Assembly (NCBI GenBank): GCA_023451825.1
Contig: JAEXYA010000029.1
Span: 163,191 to 227,190, forward strand
Origin: Pseudomonadota bacterium
GTDB taxonomy: Bacteria; Pseudomonadota; Alphaproteobacteria; Rhizobiales; Xanthobacteraceae
DNA length: 64,000 nucleotides
Reading direction: 5' to 3'
Under the pieces are notes generated by a model that saw nothing but the letters and a program-made list of their open reading frames with translations, did not search any database and was not told the origin of the DNA. Below are positions 1-8,544 of the stretch, piece after piece (position 1 is the stretch's first letter; every line of letters starts with the position of its first letter). The translations under genes were made by a program, and so were the position numbers.

Positions 1-1271
1 TGATCAATTACGCGCAAAAGACCGACGACGAACAGCCCGCCGCAGCGTCGACCACGGCCGCGGAGGAGCATATCGCACCGGCGCCCCGGGTTTCGATCCA
101 GGCGTTCTGCGAGACCGTCGAAACCGCCTCGGCCGTGCAGGCCGCGGGCGAAGACCGCCGTTTGGGCAAGACCCATCTCAAGATTCAGATGGGCGGCATG
201 GCCGCCGCTATCGAAGCCTATCGCACAGCGCCCACGCCGAACGTGATCCTCCTCGAAGCCGAGCCGCGCACCGATATTCTCGGCGGGCTCGATCAGCTCG
301 CCACCGTCTGCGATGCCGGCACCCGCGTCATCGTTATCGGCAAGGTCAATGACGTTACGCTGTATCGCGAACTGGTTCGCCGCGGCGTCAGCGACTACGT
401 GATCGCACCGGTCGTCACCATCGATGTCGTTCGCTCGATCTGCGGCCTGTTCTCGGCCCCGGAAGCGAAGGCGGTTGGCCGCATTATCGCTGTGGTCGGT
501 GCAAAAGGCGGCGTCGGTGCATCCACGATTGCACATAACGTTGCTTGGGCTATCGCCCGAGATCTCGCGCTCGATTCAGTCGTTGCCGACCTCGACCTCG
601 CTTTCGGCACCGCGGGTCTCGATTACAATCAGGATCCGCCCCAAGGCATCGCGGATGCAGTATTCTCGCCGGATCGCATCGACACGGCTTTCATCGACCG
701 ACTGCTGTCGAAGTGCACGGACCATCTCAGCCTGCTGGCTGCACCGGCCACGCTCGAGCGTGTCTATGATTTCGGCACCGAGGCGTTCGATTCGATCTTC
801 GACACGCTCCGATCGACCATGCCCTGCATCGTGCTCGACGTTCCGCATCAATGGACCGGCTGGACCAAGCGCGCGTTGATTGGCGCCGATGACATCCTCA
901 TCGTTGCTTCACCGGATCTGGCGAACCTGCGTAACACCAAGAACATGTATGACCTGATCAAGGCATCGCGCCCGAACGACCGGCCGCCGCTCTATTGCCT
1001 CAACCAGGTTGGTGTGCCGAAGCGCCCGGAAATCAGCGCCGCGGAGTTTGCCAAGGCCATCGAGACGCCGCCGATCGCGACGATCCCATTCGAGCCGCAG
1101 ATTTTTGGCGCGGCTGCCAATAACGGCCAGATGATTGCGGAAGTCTCCGCCAATCATCGCACCACCGAAATGTTCCTGCAGATCGCCCAGCGGCTCACCG
1201 GCCGCGGCGAGACGAAAAAGCCGCGGGGATCCTTCCTCGCGCCGCTGCTGGAGAAGTTGCGGTCGAAATAA
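1..1271 (+). CDS. cpaE: CpaE/TadZ-like pilus assembly ATPase (5' end outside window)
   Basis: The frame is open from base 3 to the TAA at 1269-1271, so the gene begins before the window. The GTG at 135 lies inside conserved sequence (preceded by residues reading VSIQAFCETVE) and is not the likely start. An N-terminal receiver-like half (ILLEAEPRTDIL, then VSDYVIAPV) precedes a MinD/ParA-type ATPase half with the deviant Walker A GAKGGVGAST at about nt 500-530 and DLDLAFGTAG after it. TadZ/CpaE proteins mark the pole where the Tad (type IVc) pilus is built. It is followed 19 nt later by cpaF and then tadB and tadC on the same strand, the usual tad order. Confidence 0.9.
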   Translation, partial: INYAQKTDDEQPAAASTTAAEEHIAPAPRVSIQAFCETVETASAVQAAGEDRRLGKTHLKIQMGGMAAAIEAYRTAPTPNVILLEAEPRTDILGGLDQLATVCDAGTRVIVIGKVNDVTLYRELVRRGVSDYVIAPVVTIDVVRSICGLFSAPEAKAVGRIIAVVGAKGGVGASTIAHNVAWAIARDLALDSVVADLDLAFGTAGLDYNQDPPQGIADAVFSPDRIDTAFIDRLLSKCTDHLSLLAAPATLERVYDFGTEAFDSIFDTLRSTMPCIVLDVPHQWTGWTKRALIGADDILIVASPDLANLRNTKNMYDLIKASRPNDRPPLYCLNQVGVPKRPEISAAEFAKAIETPPIATIPFEPQIFGAAANNGQMIAEVSANHRTTEMFLQIAQRLTGRGETKKPRGSFLAPLLEKLRSK

Positions 1272-1290
1272 CGCCGCAAGGAGTTGAGTC

Positions 1291-2736
1291 GTGTTTGGTA
1301 AGCGTAGTGGAACAGAGCCCGATCTTCGTGCCGTCAGGCCCGCCGGCCCGCCGCCGGTTGCGCCGAGCGTAGCGCCCGCGCCTGCCGTCTCGTCGCCTCC
1401 GCTGTCGCCGGCACGCGCCCCTGCGCCACCGCCAGTGGCCGAGCGCCGATCCGATAACTACTACCAGGTCAAGGCGACAATCTTCGGCGCGCTGATCGAA
1501 GCGATCGATCTTGCGCAGTTGGCCAAGCTCGACGGCGAATCCGCGCGCGAGGAGATCCGCGACATCGTCAACGAGATCATCGCGATCAAGAATATCGTGA
1601 TGTCGATTGCCGAGCAGGAAGAGCTGCTCGACGATATCTGTAACGACGTGCTCGGCTACGGCCCGCTGGAACCGCTGCTGGCGCGCGACGACATCGCCGA
1701 CATCATGGTCAACGGCGCCGGCACGGTGTTCATCGAAGTCGCCGGCCGCATCCAGAAGACCGGCATCCGCTTTCGCGACAATCAGCAGCTGCTGAATATC
1801 TGCCAACGCATCGTCAGCCAGGTCGGCCGCCGCGTGGACGAATCGTCGCCGATCTGCGACGCCCGTCTCGCCGACGGCTCGCGCGTCAACGCGATCGTGC
1901 CGCCGCTGGCCATCGATGGCCCAGCGCTCACCATTCGTAAGTTCAAAAAAGACAAGCTGACCCTCGATCAGCTGGTCAAGTTCGGCGCGATCTCGCCGGA
2001 GGGCGCGCAGATCCTTCAGATCATCGGTCGTGTCCGCTGCAACGTCCTGATCTCCGGCGGCACGGGTTCCGGCAAGACCACGTTGCTGAATTGCCTGACC
2101 AACTACATCGACGAAGACGAACGCGTCATCACCTGCGAAGACGCCGCCGAATTGCAGCTGCAACAGCCGCATGTGGTGCGCCTCGAAACCCGGCCGCCGA
2201 ACATCGAAGGCGAAGGCCAGGTGACCATGCGCGAGCTCGTGCGCAACTGCCTGCGTATGCGCCCCGAACGCATCATCGTCGGCGAAGTCCGTGGCCCCGA
2301 AGCGTTCGACCTGTTGCAGGCGATGAATACCGGCCATGACGGTTCGATGGGGACGCTGCACGCCAACAATCCGCGCGAAGCGTTGTCACGTTGCGAATCC
2401 ATGATCACCATGGGCGGCTTTTCGCTGCCGTCGCGCACCATCCGTGAGATGATCTGCGCCTCTATCGACGTCATCGTGCAGGCCGCGCGCCTGCGCGACG
2501 GCTCGCGCCGCATCACCCACATCACCGAAGTGATGGGGATGGAAGGCGACACCATCATCACGCAAGATGTGTTCCTTTATGACATCGTCGGTGAGGACGC
2601 CAATGGCGGCATTATCGGTCGCCACCGCTCCACCGGCATCGGCCGACCGAAATTCTGGGAACGCGCCCGCTATTACGGTGAAGAAAAGCGACTCGCCGCG
2701 GCGCTCGATGCCGCCGAAGTCGCAGCCACGATCTAG
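1291..2736 (+). CDS. cpaF: Tad pilus secretion ATPase CpaF/TadA
   Basis: A 481-residue hexameric secretion ATPase that powers Tad pilus extension (and retraction in some species) at the inner membrane. The GTG start at 1291 has AAGGAG about 8 nt upstream. Residues 1-50 are a Pro/Ala-rich linker. The T2SSE domain follows, with Walker A GGTGSGKTT at 256-264, the Asp box around CEDAAELQL, and Walker B-like RPERIIVGEVRGPEAFD, then the His box MGTLHANNPREAL. Length and order are typical of alphaproteobacterial CpaF. The gene sits 19 nt after cpaE and 11 nt before tadB, so a single transcript is likely. Confidence 0.95.
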   Translation: MFGKRSGTEPDLRAVRPAGPPPVAPSVAPAPAVSSPPLSPARAPAPPPVAERRSDNYYQVKATIFGALIEAIDLAQLAKLDGESAREEIRDIVNEIIAIKNIVMSIAEQEELLDDICNDVLGYGPLEPLLARDDIADIMVNGAGTVFIEVAGRIQKTGIRFRDNQQLLNICQRIVSQVGRRVDESSPICDARLADGSRVNAIVPPLAIDGPALTIRKFKKDKLTLDQLVKFGAISPEGAQILQIIGRVRCNVLISGGTGSGKTTLLNCLTNYIDEDERVITCEDAAELQLQQPHVVRLETRPPNIEGEGQVTMRELVRNCLRMRPERIIVGEVRGPEAFDLLQAMNTGHDGSMGTLHANNPREALSRCESMITMGGFSLPSRTIREMICASIDVIVQAARLRDGSRRITHITEVMGMEGDTIITQDVFLYDIVGEDANGGIIGRHRSTGIGRPKFWERARYYGEEKRLAAALDAAEVAATI

Positions 2737-2747
2737 AGGAGCAGCCG

Positions 2748-3722
2748 ATGAACATGCAGGCGCTCGCATTGGCATTCATGGCGTCGGTCGCGGTCGGCGG
2801 CCTCGCCTGGGTTTTCCTCTATCCTCAATTGTCCGGTGAGAAGAAAGCTGAGGAGCGCCGCTCCTCGATCGCCCGAACAGAGCCGAAGGCGCGTTCCGTC
2901 GATCGGGCACAGCGTTCCAAGCGCGATCAGGTCGAGACTTCGCTGAAGGAAGTCGAGGCGCGCAACAAGGAGAAGAGCAAGGTCCCGCTCGGCACGCGCA
3001 TTGCGCAGGCCGGACTCGATTGGAGCGATCAGAAATTTCTCGTCATCTCCGGCATCCTGGGCCTTTTCGCATTTTCGATGACCGTCCTGTTCGGCGGCGG
3101 ATTGCTGGCCGGCGCGGGCCTCGCTTTCGCAGCCGGCTTCGGCCTGCCGCGCTGGATTCTGGGCTTTCTCAAGAAGCGGCGCGAGGACGCATTCCTGAAG
3201 GCATTGCCCGATGCCGTGGACGTCGTCGTTCGCGGCATCAAGGCCGGCCTGCCGCTTTTCGACTCGTTGAAGGTCGTGGCCGCCGATGCGCCCGAGCCGC
3301 TGCGCAGCGAGTTCAACGCCATCATCGAGACGCAAACCATCGGGATGCCGCTGGGCGAAGCCTGTGCCCGCCTCTATGAGCGCATGCCGCTGCCAGAGGC
3401 CAATTTCTTCGGCATCGTGATCGCGATCCAACAGAAGTCGGGCGGCAACCTGTCGGAAGCGCTCGGCAATCTGTCAAAGGTGCTGCGCGATCGTAAGAAG
3501 ATGAAGGAGAAGATCCAGGCGATGTCGATGGAAGCCAAGGCCTCCGCCGGCATCATCGGCTCGCTGCCGCCGATCGTGATGTTGCTCGTTTATATGAGCA
3601 CGCCCGACTACATCTCGCTGCTGTGGACCCACGAAACCGGCCGGCTGATGCTGGCCGGCTGCGTCGTGTGGATGTCCTGCGGCATCTTCGTCATGAAGAA
3701 AATGATCAATTTCGATTTCTGA
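2748..3722 (+). CDS. tadB: Tad pilus inner-membrane platform protein TadB
   Basis: A 324-residue T2SSF-family protein forming, with TadC, the inner-membrane platform on which CpaF acts. One N-terminal membrane segment (about residues 5-25) is followed by a charged cytoplasmic stretch (about 30-85), two hydrophobic segments around 100-140, the T2SSF cytoplasmic region (FLKALPDAVDVVVRGIKAG onward) and two C-terminal membrane segments. GAGGAG lies upstream of ATG 2748; a second ATG two codons later (2754) is also possible. It starts 11 nt after cpaF and is followed after 9 nt by tadC. Confidence 0.92.
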   Translation: MNMQALALAFMASVAVGGLAWVFLYPQLSGEKKAEERRSSIARTEPKARSVDRAQRSKRDQVETSLKEVEARNKEKSKVPLGTRIAQAGLDWSDQKFLVISGILGLFAFSMTVLFGGGLLAGAGLAFAAGFGLPRWILGFLKKRREDAFLKALPDAVDVVVRGIKAGLPLFDSLKVVAADAPEPLRSEFNAIIETQTIGMPLGEACARLYERMPLPEANFFGIVIAIQQKSGGNLSEALGNLSKVLRDRKKMKEKIQAMSMEAKASAGIIGSLPPIVMLLVYMSTPDYISLLWTHETGRLMLAGCVVWMSCGIFVMKKMINFDF

Positions 3723-3731
3723 TGGTGCGTC

Positions 3732-4706
3732 ATGGTTGATCTGCTGATCGCAAAACTGCACGACCCGCGCTTCATGATGATGCTCATGGCGGCCATCGCC
3801 GTGACTGCGACTGCCTATACGCTGTTGGTTCCGCTCCTCGCCAACGATGGATTGGCGAAGCGCATGAAGGCCGTCGCCAGCGAGCGCGAGCGGTTGCGGC
3901 AGCGTGAACGCGACCGGCTGGCGAATACCGGAAAGGTATCGCTGCGACAGACGCCGAAGCAACTCGTTTCAAAGGTGGTCAGCGATTTCAACCTGACCAA
4001 ATGGCTGGCGCAGGAGGCCGCGCTCGACAAGCTGGTGATGGCCGGTTATCGCGGCCAGGCTCCATATGTGACTTTTTTGTTCTTCCGCGCCGTGACGCCG
4101 ATCGCTTTCCTGGTTCTTGCGATCCTGTATGTCTTCGTGATCTCCCGGATGGAGCAGTCATTGCCGATCAAGATCGGCATGTGCGTTGGCGCTGCCTGGT
4201 TCGGAATGCAGGCGCCGATGATCTTCCTCAAGAATGCGATCACCAAGCGCCAGCTTCAGATTCGCCGTGCCTTCCCGGACGCGCTCGACCTGCTGCTGAT
4301 CTGTATCGAATCCGGCATGTCCATCGAGGTCGCGTTTCGCCGCGTCGCCATCGAGATCGCGTCGCAATCAGTCGCCCTCGCTGAAGAGTTCACGCTCACC
4401 ACCGCTGAATTGTCTTATCTGCAAGACCGCAAGATGGCCTATGAGAATCTCGCCAAGCGCACCGGCCTCGAAGGCGTGAAATCAGTCTGTCTGGCGCTGA
4501 TGCAGTCGGAGCGCTATGGCACGCCGCTCGGCCAGAGCTTGCGCGTGATGGCGCAGGAAAACCGCGACATGCGCATGAACGAAGCAGAGAAGAAGGCCGC
4601 AGCTCTACCGCCGAAGCTGACCGTGCCGATGATCCTGTTCTTCCTGCCGGTGTTGTTCGTGGTCATTCTCGGGCCGACCGGCATCAAGGTCGCCGCGATG
4701 CAATAA
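3732..4706 (+). CDS. tadC: Tad pilus inner-membrane platform protein TadC
   Basis: A 324-residue T2SSF-family protein, the paralogous partner of TadB. It has an N-terminal hydrophobic segment, a basic Arg-rich cytoplasmic linker (residues about 45-75), a central pair of membrane segments, the T2SSF core around RRAFPDALDLLLICIESG and two C-terminal hydrophobic stretches ending PTGIKVAAMQ. It is the last gene of the rightward cpaE-cpaF-tadB-tadC run and converges on the TPR gene, 11 nt away. Assignment as TadC rather than TadB rests on order and on the RRAFPDALDLLLICIESG motif. Confidence 0.92.
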   Translation: MVDLLIAKLHDPRFMMMLMAAIAVTATAYTLLVPLLANDGLAKRMKAVASERERLRQRERDRLANTGKVSLRQTPKQLVSKVVSDFNLTKWLAQEAALDKLVMAGYRGQAPYVTFLFFRAVTPIAFLVLAILYVFVISRMEQSLPIKIGMCVGAAWFGMQAPMIFLKNAITKRQLQIRRAFPDALDLLLICIESGMSIEVAFRRVAIEIASQSVALAEEFTLTTAELSYLQDRKMAYENLAKRTGLEGVKSVCLALMQSERYGTPLGQSLRVMAQENRDMRMNEAEKKAAALPPKLTVPMILFFLPVLFVVILGPTGIKVAAMQ

Positions 4707-4717
4707 CGACGAAGCGC

Positions 4718-5527
4718 TTACGAGCGCTTGGCGTCGTCTTGTCCGCTGAACTTCGCGCCACCACGATTGTTCAGCATCTGCTTGAGATAGGCCACATTGG
4801 CAGCCGCTTCATCCGGCGGCAGGTCGGCACGGACGATGGATTCCGCCTCGTTGAAGCGCCCCTGCAGACCGACGACGAGACCAAGGTTTTGCCGTACGCG
4901 CGGATCGACATTGCCGCGCCCCTGCTGTGCCCGGCGCAAGGTTGCTTCCGCCCGCGGCAGGTCCTTCGACAGCATGTAGGACAGGCCGAGATTCGACAGC
5001 ACCGAAGGCTCCTCGGGCCGAATCTTGAGCGCATTGGCATAGTAACCGCGCGCTTCATCGTGGCGCGACATCTGATCCAGCGCAGCGCCCTGGGCCGAGA
5101 GGATGCGCCAATCCGGATTGGCCGGCGAGTGCGCCGACCCGAGCACTTCGAACGCCCGTTCAAAGTTGCCGGCATCGGCCAGCGCACGGCCATAGCCGGC
5201 CATCAGCGTCTTGTTACCAGGATTGTTGAGCGTCGCCTGCTCGAACACGGAGACGGCCTGCGCGCGCTGACCATTGGCGCGCAACGCTTGACCATAACGC
5301 ATTGCCGCTTCCGCATCGCGCGGATTGGCGCGAAAACGTTCGCCATAGGCTTCGATATCACGCGATGAATCGACCGCAGGACTGACCGGCGGCGCTTCGG
5401 CACGCGGCCCCACGGAACCGGTGACATCCGACATGCTCGTGGTCTTGCAGCCGGCGAGACCGGCAGCCAGAATTGCTGTTGTGGCTGCAGTCGCGAGAAA
5501 CCGCGCAAGACAGAAGGACTGACGCAT
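4718..5527 (-). CDS. tadD: TadD-like tetratricopeptide lipoprotein
   Basis: About 269 residues from ATG 5527; an upstream in-frame TTG (5578) would add 17 residues that break the signal peptide, so I prefer the ATG. The N-terminus (MRQSFCLARFL, then AAGLAGCKTT) is a lipoprotein signal with lipobox LAGC. It is followed by tandem TPR units (for example DAEAAMRYGQALRANGQ and EPSVLSNLGLSYML). TadD proteins are periplasmic-side TPR lipoproteins that help the Tad secretin assemble. It is convergent with tadC. Its role in the pilus is inferred from position plus TPR lipoprotein architecture. Confidence 0.8.
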   Translation of the reverse strand: MRQSFCLARFLATAATTAILAAGLAGCKTTSMSDVTGSVGPRAEAPPVSPAVDSSRDIEAYGERFRANPRDAEAAMRYGQALRANGQRAQAVSVFEQATLNNPGNKTLMAGYGRALADAGNFERAFEVLGSAHSPANPDWRILSAQGAALDQMSRHDEARGYYANALKIRPEEPSVLSNLGLSYMLSKDLPRAEATLRRAQQGRGNVDPRVRQNLGLVVGLQGRFNEAESIVRADLPPDEAAANVAYLKQMLNNRGGAKFSGQDDAKRS

Positions 5528-5693
5528 GGCACTTTGACTCAACGGTAATGCGAACGATGGGGCCGAATGCGCCAGCAATAGACTGTTAACCCTAATGGCT
5601 GGTTAATCGTCCCATCCGGTGCCATATCTCCGGTTACCACCTCTTGACGCGTGCGGCCGCATAACGGCCTTCCCTTCAGTTGCGAGCCTCGCC

Positions 5694-7076
5694 ATGCATT
5701 CGGCCTTCGACGCTTCCCCGACCAAACCAGCAATCCCGATCACGTTCGTGACCAAGAGCGCGTGGACGGACATTGCCGCGACGCTGCCTGCGTCCGCGAA
5801 GACGTTCGCCATCGCGAACGGATTCGATGGCAAGCCCGGCGCATGGCTCGCGCTTCCTGATGCCGATGGGATGATCGCGCAGGTGCTGTTCGGCCTTGAA
5901 GAGCCGAGCGCAAAGCATCGCGACCTGTTCCGTCCCGGCACGCTGCCGGGCTTGCTGCCGCCAGGCACCTATCGCTTCGCCAATGCGCCGCATGACACGC
6001 GCCTTGCGACGTTGTCTTTCGCACTCGGAAGCTATCGCTTCGGCCGCTATCGCAAGAACGACGTGCCGAAGGTCAAGCTCGTGCCGCCGGACGATGTCGA
6101 CATCGCCGAGATCAGCCGCATAGCGGAAGCCGCAGCGCTGGCGCGCGATCTGATCAACACGCCATCCAACGATATGGGGCCGGAAGAACTGGAGCAGGCT
6201 GCAAAGGAGCTAGCCCGACGTTTCGGCGCAGAGTTCAACTGCGTCACGGGCGATGACCTCGTTACGCAGAACTTTCCGCTGATCCACGCTGTCGGCATGG
6301 CATCGACGCGGGCTCCGCGCCTGATCGATTTTACCTGGGGCGATTCATCGCATCCGAAGATCACACTGGTCGGCAAAGGCGTCTGCTTCGACACCGGCGG
6401 TCTCGATCTGAAGCCATCATCCGGCATGCTGATCATGAAGAAGGACATGGGCGGCGCCGCCAATGTCCTGGCGCTCGCGCTGATGATCATGGATGCGAGG
6501 CTCAAAGTTCGGTTGCGCGTGCTGATCCCCGCTGTCGAGAATGCCGTCGCCGGCAATGCCTTCCGCCCGCTCGACATCTTCAAATCACGCAAGGGCCCGA
6601 CCGTAGAGATCGGCAATACCGACGCCGAAGGCCGCCTCGTGCTCGCCGATGCGCTGGCGCTTGCCGATGAAGAGAAGCCGGACCTGCTGATCGACCTCGG
6701 CACGCTCACCGGGGCTGCACGCGTTGCACTCGGACCTGAACTGCCGCCTTTCTATACGAATGATGAAGAGCTCGCGCTCGATGTCGCGCGTTCCGCGAAG
6801 GCGCAGAATGATCCGTTGTGGCGACTGCCGCTCTGGGCACCGTATGATGCCTGGCTGGATTCCAAAGTCGCCAATATCAACAATGCGCCATCAGGCGGAT
6901 TTGCCGGATCGATCACCTGCGCACTGTTCCTGCAGCGCTTTGTCGAGTCCGCCAAGAGCTGGCTGCATGTGGATATCTATGGCTGGACGCCATCGGCAAA
7001 GCCCGCGCGTCCGGAAGGCGGCGAATGCCAGGCCGCGCGCGCGATCTATGCTTTGCTGAGCCAGCGCTATGGATAA
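5694..7076 (+). CDS. Leucyl aminopeptidase family (M17) metallopeptidase
   Basis: A 460-residue cytosolic zinc/manganese aminopeptidase that removes N-terminal residues from peptides. The C-terminal catalytic domain holds the M17 signature NTDAEGRL and the metal-binding KGVCFDTGGLDLK segment; the N-terminal half is divergent, as in the shorter PepB-like branch. ATG 5694 is preferred over an upstream GTG (5619) because the extra 25 residues do not look like the family. Its last 8 nt overlap the following NlpC/P60 gene, which suggests translational coupling and a shared role in degrading short (possibly cell-wall-derived) peptides. The substrate is not readable from sequence. Confidence 0.88.
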   Translation: MHSAFDASPTKPAIPITFVTKSAWTDIAATLPASAKTFAIANGFDGKPGAWLALPDADGMIAQVLFGLEEPSAKHRDLFRPGTLPGLLPPGTYRFANAPHDTRLATLSFALGSYRFGRYRKNDVPKVKLVPPDDVDIAEISRIAEAAALARDLINTPSNDMGPEELEQAAKELARRFGAEFNCVTGDDLVTQNFPLIHAVGMASTRAPRLIDFTWGDSSHPKITLVGKGVCFDTGGLDLKPSSGMLIMKKDMGGAANVLALALMIMDARLKVRLRVLIPAVENAVAGNAFRPLDIFKSRKGPTVEIGNTDAEGRLVLADALALADEEKPDLLIDLGTLTGAARVALGPELPPFYTNDEELALDVARSAKAQNDPLWRLPLWAPYDAWLDSKVANINNAPSGGFAGSITCALFLQRFVESAKSWLHVDIYGWTPSAKPARPEGGECQAARAIYALLSQRYG

Positions 7077-7911
7077 GCGCCTGACACCGGCGCGGCCGGA
7101 CATCGCTGCCAAATACCTCGAAGGCAAGGTCGAAGCCGAACGCTTCGTCATCGGGGAGGAGTTTGAGATCACCGATGGCGTGACATCCGTGCGGCGCGAT
7201 CCGTTCGCGGGCGCGATGCTGGACACCCAGGCACTGCGCGGCGAACGCTTCACTGTCTATGACCGCAACGACGAGGGCTGGGCATGGGGCCAACTCGCGT
7301 CCGATGGCTATGTGGGCTGGATCTCCGATCTCGCGCTGTATCCGCCAAATCCGGCTCCGACCCACAAAGTAACGGCGCTGCGCACTTTCGCCTTCCCCGG
7401 CCCGTCGATCAAACTTCCACCCGTGGACACGCTGCCGCTCGGTGCTTTGCTCTCGATCGTCAAGACAACCGACGCGTTCGCCGTGACCAGCAATGGCCAT
7501 CACATCCCGAGGCAACATGTGGCCGAGCTGTCGTTCATTCAGCCCGATTTTGTGGCCGTTGCAGAGCGTTTCGTCGGCACACCCTATCTCTGGGGCGGCA
7601 GAAGCAGCCTCGGCATCGATTGCTCCGGCCTCGTGCAGGCCGCGCTCACCGCTGCCGGCACCGGCTGCCCGCGCGACAGCGACATGCAGGAGAACGGCCT
7701 TGGCCGCACGCTATCCGGGGCTGAGACGCAGACGCTCAAGCGCGGCGACCTCATCTTCTGGAAAGGCCATGTCGCCATCGTGCGCGACGCCCACACCATC
7801 GTGCATGCCAATGCGCATCACATGATGACCGCGATCGAGGATACGAAAGGCGCCATCGCGCGGATCGCGGCCACCGGCAGCGACATAACAAGCATCAAGC
7901 GACTGGATTAG
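7069..7911 (+). CDS. NlpC/P60 cysteine peptidase with N-terminal SH3-like region
   Basis: A 280-residue endopeptidase of the type that cuts peptidoglycan stem peptides (gamma-D-Glu-diamino acid bonds in characterised relatives). The N-terminal part holds SH3b-like sequence (GWAWGQLASDGYVGWI and a second copy-like stretch). The catalytic domain begins at GTPYLWGGRSSLGIDCSG with Cys185, and His234 lies in GHVAIVRD; a third polar residue is likely in HANAHH. No signal peptide is visible, so it resembles the cytoplasmic peptide-recycling type rather than a secreted hydrolase. It overlaps the M17 gene by 8 nt and its 3' end overlaps the opposing Nudix gene by 17 nt. Confidence 0.88.
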   Translation: MDKRLTPARPDIAAKYLEGKVEAERFVIGEEFEITDGVTSVRRDPFAGAMLDTQALRGERFTVYDRNDEGWAWGQLASDGYVGWISDLALYPPNPAPTHKVTALRTFAFPGPSIKLPPVDTLPLGALLSIVKTTDAFAVTSNGHHIPRQHVAELSFIQPDFVAVAERFVGTPYLWGGRSSLGIDCSGLVQAALTAAGTGCPRDSDMQENGLGRTLSGAETQTLKRGDLIFWKGHVAIVRDAHTIVHANAHHMMTAIEDTKGAIARIAATGSDITSIKRLD

Positions 7912-8542
7912 TCGCGCGCTCGAAATAATCTTGCAAACGATGCCGGTGCAGCGCCAGCCATTGCAGGGCGCTCACCATCAGACCGTTGAACATCTGCCCC
8001 TGATCGAGCGCGGCAATCGCCGCATCGATCGTGACGGTAAAGGGCCGCGTGTCCTCATGTTCATCCGCAAGGCCGCCCCGCAGCGGCACTTTGCTGCTGT
8101 CGATGAAGCCGATGAAGAACGTCACGAATTCGTCGGTGATGCCCGGCGTCGGCAGGACGCTGTAAAGCTCGATCAGGCGATCCGGCGTGACGCCGATCTC
8201 CTCGCCGCATTCGCGGGCGGCTGCAGCGATAGCGCTCTCCTCGCCATCGACACGCCCTGCGACGATCTCGACCATTTCGCCACGCCCCGTCGTCAGATGC
8301 GCGGGCAAGCGAAACTGGCGTAGCAGCACGATCTCGCTGCGTGCGAAATCGACCGGAAGCACCGCGGCAACGCGTCCGGCGCGGAGGACATCACGCTGCT
8401 GCCGCAGTGTCTCATCATCCGCGCGGATAATCGCAACATCGTATCGCTCGTAGGGCAGGTAGCCTTTCACGATCGTGATAGGCGGCGAGACCGCGACATC
8501 CATCACGCGATCGGCGATTTCACCTTTGTCTTCGGCTGCCAT
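7895..8542 (-). CDS. Nudix hydrolase (ADP-ribose pyrophosphatase-like)
   Basis: A 215-residue Nudix pyrophosphatase. The Nudix box reads GRVDGEESAIAAAAR, then ECGEEIGV, matching GX5EX7REUXEEXGU with one variation in the middle. Flanking sequence (VLPVDFARSEIVLLRQFR upstream, PTPGITDEFVTFFIGF downstream) resembles NudF-type ADP-ribose or sugar-nucleotide hydrolases. The start codon is only 2 nt beyond the stop of yejF, so the gene is probably the last cistron of the yej transcript. Its tail overlaps the convergent NlpC/P60 gene. Substrate is inferred from similarity only. Confidence 0.85.
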   Translation of the reverse strand: MAAEDKGEIADRVMDVAVSPPITIVKGYLPYERYDVAIIRADDETLRQQRDVLRAGRVAAVLPVDFARSEIVLLRQFRLPAHLTTGRGEMVEIVAGRVDGEESAIAAAARECGEEIGVTPDRLIELYSVLPTPGITDEFVTFFIGFIDSSKVPLRGGLADEHEDTRPFTVTIDAAIAALDQGQMFNGLMVSALQWLALHRHRLQDYFERATNPVA

Positions 8543-8544
8543 CT

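Noticed and set aside
1195..2361. 388-codon open frame antisense to cpaF
   Set aside because: Shadow of cpaF; low-complexity residues and no ribosome-binding sequence.
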